Positions 19,400 through 28,787 are shown, numbered from the stretch's first letter. The stretch is DNA of 64,000 nucleotides from Parapusillimonas granuli (GCF_013416525.1 NZ_JACCEM010000001.1:186001-250000), one strand, 5' to 3'. The notes: a model not told the origin generated them from the sequence alone. Numbers and translations: made by a program.

Positions 19400-19723
19400 T
19401 CAAACGATGGAGGCCAGCGCGGCCTCGATGTCCGCCGTTTTGCGGGGGCGCACCAGGCGCGCCGTTTCGCGCCCGTCCTTCAGGAAAACCAGGGTGGGCC
19501 AGAGCTTCACGCCGAACGACCGGCCCAGCGGGCGGCCGCTGCCGTCTTCGATCTTCAGGTGGCGGACCCCGGGATGCCGTTCGAACGCGCGCTCGATCAA
19601 GGGCTGGGCCGACTGGCAGTAGCCGCACCAGGGCGTCCCGAATTCCAGCACCAGCGGCCCCGGGGCGACGTCGACCGCGTCCCGCGCGGGTTCTTTGCTT
19701 TCATACTGCCGAGACATTGCCAT
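19400..19723 (-). CDS. Thioredoxin family protein
   Basis: A 107-residue single-domain cytosolic thioredoxin-fold protein. The active site is WCGYC (about residues 32-36) instead of WCGPC, within LVLEFGTPWCGYCQSAQPLIE. The cis-Pro loop is LWPTLVFLKDG. It is a probable disulfide reductase; no signal peptide is seen. The ATG at 19723 has GAGG upstream; a second ATG lies two codons later. It is transcribed leftwards towards rpoH, 67 bases before the CIRCE element. Confidence 0.88.
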   Translation of the reverse strand: MAMSRQYESKEPARDAVDVAPGPLVLEFGTPWCGYCQSAQPLIERAFERHPGVRHLKIEDGSGRPLGRSFGVKLWPTLVFLKDGRETARLVRPRKTADIEAALASIV

Positions 19724-19843
19724 GGAAGCACCTCTCTTGGAAAAGTCTTGATTTCGACCGGCAAACCATATGCCTGGTTCAGCGGCCGCCCAGGACCAGT
19801 GCCGCCTGCCTGTCAGCGCCGATAGGCCCCAAGGGGCGGCCGG

Positions 19844-20311
19844 TCACGGTTGCGGGCCGTCGGCCCCCGCGGGCGCCCCGGCCTGCGCGATGATGGCGCG
19901 CAGCATTTCCACCAGCCGGTCGGCATGGTCGGCATCCAGCGCCGCCAGGACCCGTCGCTGATGCGCCATGGCCTCGTCGCACAGGCCGCCGATGAGTCTT
20001 TCGCCTTTCGGGGTGATGCTGACCACCGTCTGGCGCCGGTCGGAGCGCGCGGTCTTCAGGCGGATGTAGCCCTGCGCCTCGAGGCCGGGCAGCACCTTGC
20101 TGAGCGTGGGCTGCTTGGTGACCGCGAGCTGGGCCAGCACGCCCACGGTCTCCCCTTCGCCGCCGATGAGGCTGGCCAGCACCCGCCATTCGGTGACCGT
20201 GAGCCCCGCCTTCCGGACTTCGACGTGGAATTCGGCGGAAATCCGGTGGCTGGCCTGCGCCAGCACGGAAGCCAGATAGCGATGCACGAAACGAGGGGTG
20301 TCCGCCGACAT
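19844..20311 (-). CDS. MarR family transcriptional regulator
   Basis: A 155-residue regulator with the MarR winged-helix layout: LTVTEWRVLASLIGGEGETVGVLAQLAVTKQPTLSKVLPGLEAQGYI followed by the wing RSDRRQTVVSITPKGERL (about residues 90-107), and helical dimerisation ends. It is divergent from the catabolic operon starting at 20516 and is its likely repressor. Inverted repeats lie in the shared 204-base spacer. By analogy with MarR regulators of aromatic or auxin degradation (IadR), the ligand could be a pathway compound; this is inferred. Confidence 0.9.
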   Translation of the reverse strand: MSADTPRFVHRYLASVLAQASHRISAEFHVEVRKAGLTVTEWRVLASLIGGEGETVGVLAQLAVTKQPTLSKVLPGLEAQGYIRLKTARSDRRQTVVSITPKGERLIGGLCDEAMAHQRRVLAALDADHADRLVEMLRAIIAQAGAPAGADGPQP

Positions 20312-20445
20312 GGAGACTAGGCCTGCCTATCGTAAAGGTAAGCGGAAATAGTAGCGCAAAATTCGGAAAAAGAAGACCGAGGCACGCCGGATAATGGAAA
20401 GTACTCATATCCAAGCGACTGTTATCGCACTTAAATTTCTCTTTT

Positions 20446-20461
20446 ATATGAATTTTCATAT
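20446..20461. promoter_or_regulatory. Inverted repeat, candidate MarR operator
   Basis: ATATGAA (20446-20452), TT, TTCATAT (20455-20461): a perfect 7-base inverted repeat just upstream of the -35 box of the catabolic operon, in the spacer shared with the MarR gene. Size and spacing suit a MarR-family dimer. Binding is inferred. Confidence 0.5.
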
Positions 20462-20466
20462 TTATA

Positions 20467-20495
20467 TTGACCGACCGCAACTTGAAGCTTAAAGT
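20467..20495 (+). promoter_or_regulatory. Candidate sigma-70 promoter of the catabolic operon
   Basis: TTGACC (20467-20472), a 17-base spacer and TAAAGT (20490-20495). Transcription from about 20502 would give a leader of only about 14 bases, with GGGAGA (20503-20508) as ribosome-binding site before the ATG at 20516. Confidence 0.45.
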
Positions 20496-20515
20496 ATTTC
20501 GCGGGAGACAAGAAC

Positions 20516-22744
20516 ATGGCAGAACGCTCATTCAAGAAAGAGGTGCGGCAGCTTCGCATCGGCGCCGGGCAGGAGTTCCGCGGCGAAGGCATATTGGCCG
20601 TCACCAAGGGACTGCTGCAATCCGGCGTCGGGTATGTCGCGGGCTATCAGGGCTCGCCCATTTCCCATTTGATGGACGTGCTGGCCGATGCGCAAGACAT
20701 CATGCAAGAGCTGGGCGTGCACTTCGAGGCCTCCGCGTCCGAAGCCACCGCGGCCGCCACCCTGTCGGCGTCGGTCATGTATCCGATCCGAGGGGCCGTC
20801 ACCTGGAAATCCACGGTGGGCACCAATGTGGCGTCGGACGCGCTGGCCAACCTGGCCTCGGGCGGCGTCACCGGCGGCGCCCTGGTCATCGTCGGCGAGG
20901 ACTACGGCGAAGGGTCGTCCATCATGCAGGAACGCACCCACGCCTTCGCCATGAAATCGCAGATCTGGCTGCTGGACCCGCGCCCCAACCTGGAAAGCAT
21001 GGTCAAGGCCGTGGAAGACGGCTTCCAGCTGTCCGAGGCCAGCAGCACCCCCGTCATCCTTCAATTGCGCATACGCAGCTGCCACGTGCACGGCCGCTTC
21101 ATCGCGAAGGACAACCAGCGCCCGGCGTTCAGCCTGGCGCAGGCGCTGGAGCAGCCGGCGCGCGACGTCAACCGCATCGTGCTGCCTCCGGCATCCTTCC
21201 TGCACGAGCACGAGAAAGTGCGCGACCGCTGGCCGGCCGCCGTGGCCTTCATCCGGGAAAACGGCCTGAACGAGCGCTTCGACGGCGAGGTCGAGGACAT
21301 CGGCCTGATCCTGCAAGGCGGACTGTACAACGGCGTGATCCGGGCCCTGCAGCTGCTGGGCCTGGCCGACAGCTTCGGCAACAGCCGGCTGCCTTTGTAC
21401 GTGATGAACGTGACCTACCCGGTCATCGGCGAAGAAGTCCTGGACTTTTGCGCGGGCAAGCAGGCGGTGCTGCTGTTCGAAGAGGGCCAGCCGGACTATA
21501 TCGAGCAAAACCTGCACGCCATCCTGCGCAAGGCCGGCAGCGCCACCCGCCTGGTCGGCAAGAACCCGCTGCCCATGGCCGGCGAATACACCACGGCCGT
21601 GATGCGTGACGGCCTGCAGGCTTTTCTTGCCCGGCACGCGCCGCAATGCCTGCCCGACCTGGAACCCCATGCGCCCGGGGGCGTCTCGCCGCAGCCCGCG
21701 GCGACCGTGCCCGCCGCGGCTGCGCCTGCATTGAAAGAGCAGGTGGTGTCCTTCCGGCGCAAAGTCCCGCCTGCGGTCATCGATGAACTCGGCAAGGTGG
21801 TGCCGCCGCGCCCCGCCGGCTTCTGTACGGGCTGCCCGGAGCGCCCGGTCTTCTCGGCGCTGACCCTGGCCCAGGAAAAGCTCGGCCAGCATCACATCGC
21901 CTGCGACATCGGCTGCCATCTGTTCTCCATACTGCCGCCGTTCAATCTGGGCGCCACCACCATGGGCTATGGCCTGGGCGCGTCCAGCGCCGCCGCCTTC
22001 AACGTGCCGGCGGCCAAGCGCCCCATCGCCATCATGGGCGACGGGGGATTCTGGCACAACGGCCTGGCATCCGGGCTGGGCAACGCCGTGTTCAACAAGC
22101 ACGACGGCGTCATCATCATCGTGGACAACTTCTATTCCGCCGCCACCGGCGGGCAGGACATTCTTTCCTCCCGGGCGGCCAACAAGCATCGCTCGACCAA
22201 CAATCCCATCGAAAAAGCGGTCCGCGGCGTGGGCGTCAAATGGGTCAGGACGCTGGACCGCACGTATGACGTCGCGCGCATGCGCGCCACCATAGAAGAA
22301 GCCCTGACCACGCCCGAGCCGGGCCCCAAGGTCATCATCGCCCAGTCGGAATGCATGCTGAACAAACAGCGCCGCATCAAGCCCCTGTTCAGGCAGGCGG
22401 TCAAGAGCGGGCAGCGGGCGGTGCAGCAGCGTTTCGGGGTGGACCCCGACGTCTGCACGGGCGATCACGCCTGTATCCGGCTGTCGGGCTGCCCGTCGCT
22501 GAGCGTGAAGGACAGCGGCGATCCCTTGAAAGAAGACCCGGTCGCCTACGTGGACAACAGTTGCGTGGGCTGTGGCAATTGCGGCGAAGTATCGCACGCC
22601 GCCGTGCTGTGCCCGTCGTTCTACCGGGCCGACATCGTGCACAATCCGGGCCGCTGGGACAGATGGGCCGACGGCCTGCGCCGCCGGGTCATCGGTTTCC
22701 TGCAGGCGCGGCGCACGGCGCGGCTGCAGCGGCACAGTCTTTGA
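20516..22744 (+). CDS. Indolepyruvate ferredoxin oxidoreductase alpha-subunit-like protein (IorA-like)
   Basis: A 742-residue thiamine-diphosphate 2-oxoacid oxidoreductase subunit. The N-terminal pyrimidine-binding part has GVGYVAGYQGSPISHLMD and HFEASASEATAAATLSAS. The central pyrophosphate-binding domain has CTGCPERP, CDIGCHLFSILPP, and GDGGFWHNGLASGLGNAVFN (about residues 508-527). The C-terminus has a ferredoxin-like domain (about 646-705): CTGDHACIRLSGCP and CVGCGNCGEVSHAAVLCP, enough Cys for two [4Fe-4S] clusters. It forms a complex with the next gene's product. In this operon an aryl-glyoxylate such as isatinate is a plausible 2-oxoacid substrate (inferred). Confidence 0.88.
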   Translation: MAERSFKKEVRQLRIGAGQEFRGEGILAVTKGLLQSGVGYVAGYQGSPISHLMDVLADAQDIMQELGVHFEASASEATAAATLSASVMYPIRGAVTWKSTVGTNVASDALANLASGGVTGGALVIVGEDYGEGSSIMQERTHAFAMKSQIWLLDPRPNLESMVKAVEDGFQLSEASSTPVILQLRIRSCHVHGRFIAKDNQRPAFSLAQALEQPARDVNRIVLPPASFLHEHEKVRDRWPAAVAFIRENGLNERFDGEVEDIGLILQGGLYNGVIRALQLLGLADSFGNSRLPLYVMNVTYPVIGEEVLDFCAGKQAVLLFEEGQPDYIEQNLHAILRKAGSATRLVGKNPLPMAGEYTTAVMRDGLQAFLARHAPQCLPDLEPHAPGGVSPQPAATVPAAAAPALKEQVVSFRRKVPPAVIDELGKVVPPRPAGFCTGCPERPVFSALTLAQEKLGQHHIACDIGCHLFSILPPFNLGATTMGYGLGASSAAAFNVPAAKRPIAIMGDGGFWHNGLASGLGNAVFNKHDGVIIIVDNFYSAATGGQDILSSRAANKHRSTNNPIEKAVRGVGVKWVRTLDRTYDVARMRATIEEALTTPEPGPKVIIAQSECMLNKQRRIKPLFRQAVKSGQRAVQQRFGVDPDVCTGDHACIRLSGCPSLSVKDSGDPLKEDPVAYVDNSCVGCGNCGEVSHAAVLCPSFYRADIVHNPGRWDRWADGLRRRVIGFLQARRTARLQRHSL

Positions 22745-22761
22745 ACGCGAGGGGCATGCGC

Positions 22762-24339
22762 ATGACTTCCACCGCGTTTTCCGCAGGCACGCCGATCAAG
22801 ATCGCCATCCTGGCCATGGGTGGCCAGGGCGGCGGCGTGCTGGCCGACTGGATCGTCGACATGGCCGAGCACGCCGGCTGGTGGGCGCAGACGACGTCGG
22901 TGCCCGGCGTCGCGCAGCGCACCGGCGCCACCATCTACTACCTGGAAATGATTCCGGAAGCCGCGGTGGCCGAGGCCGGACGCGCGCCGGTGCTGGCCAT
23001 GATGCCCACCCCCGGCGACGTGGACGTGGTCGTCGCCGCGGAACTGATGGAAGGCGGCCGCGCCATCCAGCGCGGGCTGGTCACCCCCGACCGCACGCTG
23101 CTGATCGCGTCCTCGCACCGCAGCTACGCCATCGCCGAGAAGGCCGCGCACGGGAACGGCATCGCCGACCCGAACACCGTCATTTCCGCCGGGCGGCAGG
23201 CCGCCCGCAAGTTCTATTGCTTCGACCTCCAGGCGCTGGCCGACCAGGCCGGCAGCGTCATCAGCGCCAGCCTGTTCGGCGCCCTGGCGGGCAGCGGGGC
23301 GCTGCCCTTCCCGCGGGACGCCTACGAGGCCACCATCAGCCGGGGCGGAGTGGGCGTGGAGGCCAGCTTGCGCGCATTCCGGCTGGGGCTGGAAGCGGCC
23401 GAGCGCGCGCCGCGGGAACCGGCCTTGCTGGACCTTGCGCGCCCCCAGGCCGAAATCCCGGCGGCATCGGGCAACCCGCGCACACGGGCCCTGCTCGACG
23501 AGCTGCGAGGCTTTCCGGCCGAAGCGCAGCCCATGCTCATGGCGGGCCTGCAACGGGTCCTGGAATTCCAGGACGCGGCCTATGCCGAAGAATATCTTGC
23601 GCACATGCGCGACATCCGCAATCTGGACGGCCAGTTCGGCGGCCCGGCCCGGCATTGGGCCCTGACCACGGCCGCGGCGCGCTACGTGGCGGTCGCCATG
23701 GCCTACGACGACGTGATCCGCGTCGCCGACCTGAAGACCCGCCAGTCCCGCGAGGAACGGGTGCGTACCGAAACCGGCGTGGCGAACGGCCAGATCCTGC
23801 ACACCACCGAATACATGCATCCCAGGCTGGAAGAAATCTGCGGCACGCTGCCGGCATCATGGGGGCGCGCCATCGAAGGCTCGCCGCGCCTCGTCCGCGC
23901 GCTGCAGCCGCTGTTCCGGAAGGGGCGCTTCGTGCGCAGCAGCGGCCTGACCGGCTTCCTGCTGCTGTACGGCCTGGCGGGCATGCGGCGCTTCCGCCGC
24001 CGCACGCTGCGCCACCAGCACGAACGGGCGAGCCTCGCGCAATGGCTCAAGCTCATTTCCGACACCGTCCATCATGATTACGATCTCGCCGTCGAGGTCG
24101 TCAACATCCGCCGCCTGGTGAAAGGCTACAGCGACACCCATCAGCGCGGCACGAGCAAATACCAAAGGCTGAGCCTGGCCGCCAGCCAGCTGCTGGGCCG
24201 CGCCGACGCCGCCGAGCAGTTGCGGGCGCTGCGCGACGCCGCGCTGGCCGACGACCACGGCAGCCGGCTGGACCGGATGCTGGACGGCCTGCTGGGCCGG
24301 CCGGGACCCATCAATACCGAACCAAGAGACGCATCGTGA
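22762..24339 (+). CDS. Indolepyruvate oxidoreductase beta-subunit family protein (IorB-like, long form)
   Basis: A 525-residue partner of the preceding subunit. The gamma-type domain opens with IAILAMGGQGGGVLADWIVDMAE (about residues 13-35) and continues with TTSVPGVAQRTGATIYYLEM. It is longer than the roughly 200-residue archaeal IorB because of a helical C-terminal half (about 230-500, DUF6537-like). The ATG at 22762 is chosen over 22756 because AGGGG lies seven bases upstream. Its stop overlaps the next start (GTGA). Confidence 0.85.
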   Translation: MTSTAFSAGTPIKIAILAMGGQGGGVLADWIVDMAEHAGWWAQTTSVPGVAQRTGATIYYLEMIPEAAVAEAGRAPVLAMMPTPGDVDVVVAAELMEGGRAIQRGLVTPDRTLLIASSHRSYAIAEKAAHGNGIADPNTVISAGRQAARKFYCFDLQALADQAGSVISASLFGALAGSGALPFPRDAYEATISRGGVGVEASLRAFRLGLEAAERAPREPALLDLARPQAEIPAASGNPRTRALLDELRGFPAEAQPMLMAGLQRVLEFQDAAYAEEYLAHMRDIRNLDGQFGGPARHWALTTAAARYVAVAMAYDDVIRVADLKTRQSREERVRTETGVANGQILHTTEYMHPRLEEICGTLPASWGRAIEGSPRLVRALQPLFRKGRFVRSSGLTGFLLLYGLAGMRRFRRRTLRHQHERASLAQWLKLISDTVHHDYDLAVEVVNIRRLVKGYSDTHQRGTSKYQRLSLAASQLLGRADAAEQLRALRDAALADDHGSRLDRMLDGLLGRPGPINTEPRDAS

Positions 24340-25313
24340 CGACGCTGGCCCTTTCCATTACCGACATACGGGTCGAGACCCCGCTGATCAAGACCTTCCT
24401 GCTGACCGCGGCCGACGGCGGGGCGCTGCCGCCCTTCACCCCGGGAGCCCACCTGAAGGTGAGCATTCCCGGCCAGCAAGACCCCAGGTGCTATTCCCTG
24501 GTCAGCCTGGACGCCGGCGCCGACGAATTCGGGGAGCCCCGGCACTACCGGCTGGGCGTCCGGCTGGAAGAGCCCGGCACGGGCGGCTCGCGGCACATGC
24601 ACGGCCTGCAGGTGGGCGACAGCCTGCGGGCCGAAGGGCCTTGCAACGACTTTCCGCTGCACGCCCCGCCGTCCGACGAGGCCGAAACCGTGCTGATCGC
24701 GGGCGGCATAGGCATCACGCCCATCGCCGCCATGGCGACCGCGCTGAAACGCGCGGGCCGGCCCTACGCCCTGCACTATTACGGCCGCAGCCGCGCGCAA
24801 ATGGCTTTTCTTGCGCCGCTCGCCGGCCTGCACGGGCCGGCCTTGCAGGTGCACGCCGACGACGAGCCCGGCACGGCGCAGCCCTTGAACCAGCTGCTGG
24901 AGCGCACGGAACGCGACCGGCACGTCTATGTATGCGGCCCCAAGGGCATGATAGACGCCGTGCGCGCCCAGACGCTGGCGCTGGGCTGGCCGGAATCCCA
25001 TGTGCATTTCGAATTGTTCGTGAACGCCGCCCCCCAGGCCGGCGACCGCGCCTTCGAGGTGGAGCTCAGGCAGTCCGGCCTGGTCCTACAGGTGCCGGCC
25101 GACAAGACCATACTCGAAGTGCTGGAGGAAGCCGGCTGCGATCCGCTGTACGACTGCAAGCGGGGCGAGTGCGGCGTCTGCCAGGCGGACGTCCTGGAAG
25201 GCACGCCCGATCACCGCGACTACTACTTATCCGACGCTGAACGAAAGGAAGGAAAGGTCATGCAGATATGCATTTCGCGCAGCCTTTCCGACCGGCTCGT
25301 ACTCGACCTCTGA
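24336..25313 (+). CDS. PDR/VanB-type oxidoreductase: flavin reductase with C-terminal 2Fe-2S ferredoxin
   Basis: A 325-residue electron-transfer component starting at GTG. The domain order is flavin binding (RCYSLVSLD, about residues 49-57), NAD binding (IAGGIGITPIAAMATALK, about 126-143; YVCGPKGMID) and a plant-type ferredoxin with CKRGECGVC plus a distal Cys in MQICISRS. It passes electrons from NAD(P)H to the Rieske oxygenase encoded next. It is translationally coupled to the IorB-like gene and 17 bases before the oxygenase alpha gene. Confidence 0.92.
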   Translation: MTTLALSITDIRVETPLIKTFLLTAADGGALPPFTPGAHLKVSIPGQQDPRCYSLVSLDAGADEFGEPRHYRLGVRLEEPGTGGSRHMHGLQVGDSLRAEGPCNDFPLHAPPSDEAETVLIAGGIGITPIAAMATALKRAGRPYALHYYGRSRAQMAFLAPLAGLHGPALQVHADDEPGTAQPLNQLLERTERDRHVYVCGPKGMIDAVRAQTLALGWPESHVHFELFVNAAPQAGDRAFEVELRQSGLVLQVPADKTILEVLEEAGCDPLYDCKRGECGVCQADVLEGTPDHRDYYLSDAERKEGKVMQICISRSLSDRLVLDL

Positions 25314-25330
25314 CCGACAGGAACCCTGCC

Positions 25331-26653
25331 ATGAGCTATCGCAACAATCCCGCCGCGGTATCCGCGCTCGTGCGGCCCACGGAAGTGCACAAGGACCTAT
25401 TCATCAACGAAGAAATCTTCGACCTGGAGATGGAGCATCTGTTCGCCAACACCTGGGTCTACGTGGGCCATGCCAGCCAGGTGCCCAACCCGGGCGACTT
25501 CTACACCACCACGGTGGGGAACCAGCCCGTGATCATGGTGCGCCATACCGACAAGACCGTCCGCGTGCTGCACAACCGCTGCCCGCACAAGGGCGTGATG
25601 GTGGCCAGCGACGCATGCGGCAATACCGGCAAATTCTTTCGCTGCCCCTACCACGCCTGGACTTTCAAGACCGACGGGCAGCTGCTGTCGATCCCGCTCA
25701 AGAAAGGCTATGACGCCGAACAGCTCAAGAGCTGCGAGGCCAGCGGCGGCATGGCGGCGGTCGAGAACGTCAAGGACTATCGCGGCTTCGTGTTCTGCCG
25801 CCTGAACCCGGAAGGCCAGTCGTTCGAGGCATTCTTCGGCGAATCCCTTTCCACCATAGACAACATGGTGGACCGCTCGCCCCAGGGCCGGCTGGAAGTG
25901 GCGGGCGGCGTCCTGCGCTACCTGCACGACTGCAACTGGAAAATGCTGGTGGACAACCAGACGGACACCTGCCACCCCATGGTCGCGCACGAGTCGTCGG
26001 CCGGCACCGCCGTGCGGGTCTGGGAAGAAGCGCCCGCGGGCACGCCCAAGCCCATGGCGGTCGAGCAGTTCGCCCCCTTCATCTCTCCCTATGAGTTCTT
26101 CGAGGACATGGGCATCAGGGTGTGGGAAAACGGCCACGGGCATACGGGCGTGAGCAATTCCATCCATGCCGCGTATTCCTCGGTGCCGGGCTACCTGGAA
26201 GCCATGGAGGAAGCCTACGGCAAGGAACGGGCCCACGCCATTTTGGCCGACACCCGGCACAACACCTGTTATTTTCCCAACATCATGATCAAGGGGCCGA
26301 TCCAGACGCTGCGGGTCTTCAAGCCGCTGGCGGCCGACAAGACCCTGGTCGAGTCCTGGACCTTCCGGCTGGTGGGCGCCCCCGACAAGCTGCTGGAGCG
26401 CACCCTGATGTACAACCGCCTGATCAACGCCCCGACCTCGGTCGTGGGCCACGACGACCATGAAGTCTATGAACGCTCCCAGCATGGGCTGCACAGCCGC
26501 GGGCGCGACTGGGTCAATGTCGGGCGCCTGTACGAACCCGGCGAGGAAGACCGGAAGAACACCATCGTCAACGGCACCAGCGAAGCGCAGATGCGCAATC
26601 AATACCGGGCCTGGGCCGACTATATGACTGCCACCATGAAGGAGCCGGCATGA
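25331..26653 (+). CDS. Aromatic-ring-hydroxylating Rieske oxygenase, alpha subunit
   Basis: A 440-residue catalytic subunit. The Rieske [2Fe-2S] ligands are CPH (about residues 84-86) and CPYH (about 105-108). The mononuclear iron site is in DTCHPMVAH, the D-x2-H-x4-H motif (about 213-221); the distal Asp is not pinpointed. With the beta subunit and the upstream reductase it forms a complete dioxygenase. In an auxin-type locus it would convert indole-3-acetate to dioxindole-3-acetate; the substrate is inferred. The ATG at 25331 is taken at the family N-terminus rather than the longer frame from 25268. Confidence 0.93.
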   Translation: MSYRNNPAAVSALVRPTEVHKDLFINEEIFDLEMEHLFANTWVYVGHASQVPNPGDFYTTTVGNQPVIMVRHTDKTVRVLHNRCPHKGVMVASDACGNTGKFFRCPYHAWTFKTDGQLLSIPLKKGYDAEQLKSCEASGGMAAVENVKDYRGFVFCRLNPEGQSFEAFFGESLSTIDNMVDRSPQGRLEVAGGVLRYLHDCNWKMLVDNQTDTCHPMVAHESSAGTAVRVWEEAPAGTPKPMAVEQFAPFISPYEFFEDMGIRVWENGHGHTGVSNSIHAAYSSVPGYLEAMEEAYGKERAHAILADTRHNTCYFPNIMIKGPIQTLRVFKPLAADKTLVESWTFRLVGAPDKLLERTLMYNRLINAPTSVVGHDDHEVYERSQHGLHSRGRDWVNVGRLYEPGEEDRKNTIVNGTSEAQMRNQYRAWADYMTATMKEPA

Positions 26654-27144
26654 CCGACATGACGCCACAGGCGCTGATCGACTTCGTTTACGCGGAAGCG
26701 CGCATGCTGGACGAACAGCGCTTCGACGCCTGGCTGGATCTCTTCACGGAAGACGGCCATTACTGGATGCCGCTGAGCCACGGCCAGACCGACCCCCTGC
26801 TGCAGGGTTCCCTGATGTACGAAGACAAGCTGCTGCTGCGCGTGCGCATCGAACGGCTGAGCGGGCAGCGCACGTATTCGCAGCAGCCCCGCAGCCGTTC
26901 CCACCACCTGCTGCAGCAGCCCACCATCGAGGCCGGCCACCCCTGGCACGATCCCGGCGCGGGCAGGCACGTGCTGCGCGCGGCCTTTCTTTACACCGAA
27001 AGCCGCCGCGACCAGCAGACGCACTATGCGGGATGGTCGACCTTCCAGCTGCAAGTGCTGGACGGCGCCTTGCGCATCCACCAGAAGCGCGTGGACCTCG
27101 TCAATTGCGACTCGGCGCTGCGCAGCCTGCAGCTCTTCGTATGA
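26650..27144 (+). CDS. Aromatic-ring-hydroxylating dioxygenase, beta subunit
   Basis: A 164-residue SnoaL/NTF2-fold structural subunit. Typical features are the N-terminal helix ALIDFVYAEARMLDEQRFDAWLDLFTEDGHYWMPL, YEDKLLLRVRIERL, and a C-terminal sheet that includes LVNCDSALRSLQLFV. Its ATG overlaps the alpha-subunit stop by four bases, and its own stop overlaps the CoA-ligase start, so the three proteins are coupled. Confidence 0.92.
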   Translation: MTDMTPQALIDFVYAEARMLDEQRFDAWLDLFTEDGHYWMPLSHGQTDPLLQGSLMYEDKLLLRVRIERLSGQRTYSQQPRSRSHHLLQQPTIEAGHPWHDPGAGRHVLRAAFLYTESRRDQQTHYAGWSTFQLQVLDGALRIHQKRVDLVNCDSALRSLQLFV

Positions 27145-28787
27145 GGGGCGCGAAGGTGTCCACCACGGTCCATCTTGCCTTCTCCGAAGCGGCCCGCCTC
27201 TGGCCGGATCATCCTTTTCTGTGCGTGGTTCCCGAAACCGCCGAACACTACGGCATCGAGGCGGGGGAACTGAGCTATGCCGAGGCAAGCGCCAGGATAG
27301 AGCGCCTGAAAGACGGCTATCGCGCGGCGGGCTACGGGCATGGCCACCGCGCCGGCCTGCTGCTCGAGAACCGCCCGGACTTCATCCTGCACTGGTTCGC
27401 CCTGAACGCACTGGGCGTGTCGGTCGTTCCGATCAATGCCGAGCTGCGGGCGGCCGAGCTCGAATACCTGATCGGCCATTCCGAGATCCTGCTGGCCGTC
27501 GCCCTGCCGGAACGGCATGCGAGCCTGGCGCAGGCGGCGCGCGCCGCCGGCCGGCCGCTGGCGCTGATGCGTCCCGGCGACACGCCGCCCGGCGCCCTGG
27601 CCGAGCCGCCGGGCGCGCCGGACGGCGTCGGCGAGGCGACGGAATGCGCCCTGCTCTATACGTCCGGCACCACGGGGCGGCCCAAGGGCTGCATCCTGCC
27701 CAATGAATATTTCCTGCATGCGGGCGCATGGTACCGCGACATCGGCGGGCTGGCCCGGCTGCATGCCGGGCGGGAGCGCATGCTCACGCCCCTGCCCCTG
27801 GTGCACATGAACGCCATGGCCTATTCCGTGATGGCCATGGTCTGCACCGGCGGCTGCCTCATCGCGATCGACCGCTTCCACCCCCGGACCTGGTGGGAGA
27901 CCGTCAGGTCGTCGCGGGCCACCGTGATTCATTACCTGGGCGTCATGCCCGCCATTCTCATGAAGGCGCCGCCCGCGCCCGACGACAAGGCGCACCAGGT
28001 CCGCTTCGGCTTCGGCGCCGGCATAGACCGCTCGCTGCATGCGCCGTTCGAGGCGCGCTTCGGCTTTCCGCTGCTCGAGGCCTGGGCCATGACCGAGACC
28101 GGCGCCGGCGCGGTGATCATCGCCAACCGCGAACCCCGGCACATCGGCAGCAGTTGCTTCGGCAAAGAAGAAGCCGACGTGCAGGTGCGGCTGGTCGACG
28201 ACGCCGGCCGGGAAGCGGGGCCGGGCGAGAACGGGGAACTGCTGGTCCGGCATGCGGGCGACCGGCCGCGTTTCGGCTTCTTCGCCGGCTATCTGAAGGA
28301 CGACGCCGCCACGCAAGAGGCCTGGAAGGACGGCTGGTTCCATACGGGCGACATCGTCAGGCGCGAGGCCGACGGCTATCTGCGCTTCGTGGACCGCAAG
28401 AAGAACGTGATACGCCGCAGCGGCGAGAACATCGCCGCCGTGGAAGTGGAAAGCGTGCTGCTGCAGCACCCTGCGGTCAAGGCCGTTGCGGTCGCCGCCG
28501 TGCCGGACGCGGTGCGCGGCGACGAGGTGCTGGCCTGCCTGGTGTGCCATGAGCCGCCGGCGCCCGGCGCCGCCGAGGCCCTGGCCCGCGACATCGTCGC
28601 CTGGGCGTTGACGCGGCTCGCCTACTACAAGGCGCCCGGCTACGTGGCCTTCCTGGACGCCCTGCCGCTCACGGCCACCAACAAGATACAGCGCGGCGAG
28701 CTGAAGGCGCTGGCCGCCGGCCTGCCCGGCAGCGGCCGCTGCACCGACACCCGGGCGATGAAGAAACGCCAGGAGCCGGTGACGTGA
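27141..28787 (+). CDS. Acyl-CoA ligase (AMP-binding enzyme)
   Basis: A 548-residue ANL-superfamily ligase. The P-loop is YTSGTTGRPKGC (about residues 173-184). EAWAMTETGAG, the hinge VDRKKNVIRRSGENIAAVEVE and the C-terminal catalytic Lys in ATNKIQRGEL are present. It resembles CaiC-type ligases, but the substrate cannot be read from sequence. In the pathway proposed here it would activate dioxindole-3-acetate to its CoA ester. The ATG at 27141 overlaps the beta-subunit stop; an internal GTG at 27156 is an alternative. Confidence 0.88.
   Translation: MRGAKVSTTVHLAFSEAARLWPDHPFLCVVPETAEHYGIEAGELSYAEASARIERLKDGYRAAGYGHGHRAGLLLENRPDFILHWFALNALGVSVVPINAELRAAELEYLIGHSEILLAVALPERHASLAQAARAAGRPLALMRPGDTPPGALAEPPGAPDGVGEATECALLYTSGTTGRPKGCILPNEYFLHAGAWYRDIGGLARLHAGRERMLTPLPLVHMNAMAYSVMAMVCTGGCLIAIDRFHPRTWWETVRSSRATVIHYLGVMPAILMKAPPAPDDKAHQVRFGFGAGIDRSLHAPFEARFGFPLLEAWAMTETGAGAVIIANREPRHIGSSCFGKEEADVQVRLVDDAGREAGPGENGELLVRHAGDRPRFGFFAGYLKDDAATQEAWKDGWFHTGDIVRREADGYLRFVDRKKNVIRRSGENIAAVEVESVLLQHPAVKAVAVAAVPDAVRGDEVLACLVCHEPPAPGAAEALARDIVAWALTRLAYYKAPGYVAFLDALPLTATNKIQRGELKALAAGLPGSGRCTDTRAMKKRQEPVT

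Noticed and set aside
20528-22735. Long open frame of 735 codons on the - strand opposite the IorA-like gene
   Set aside because: Antisense shadow of a strongly recognised gene, with no motifs and an unusual composition.
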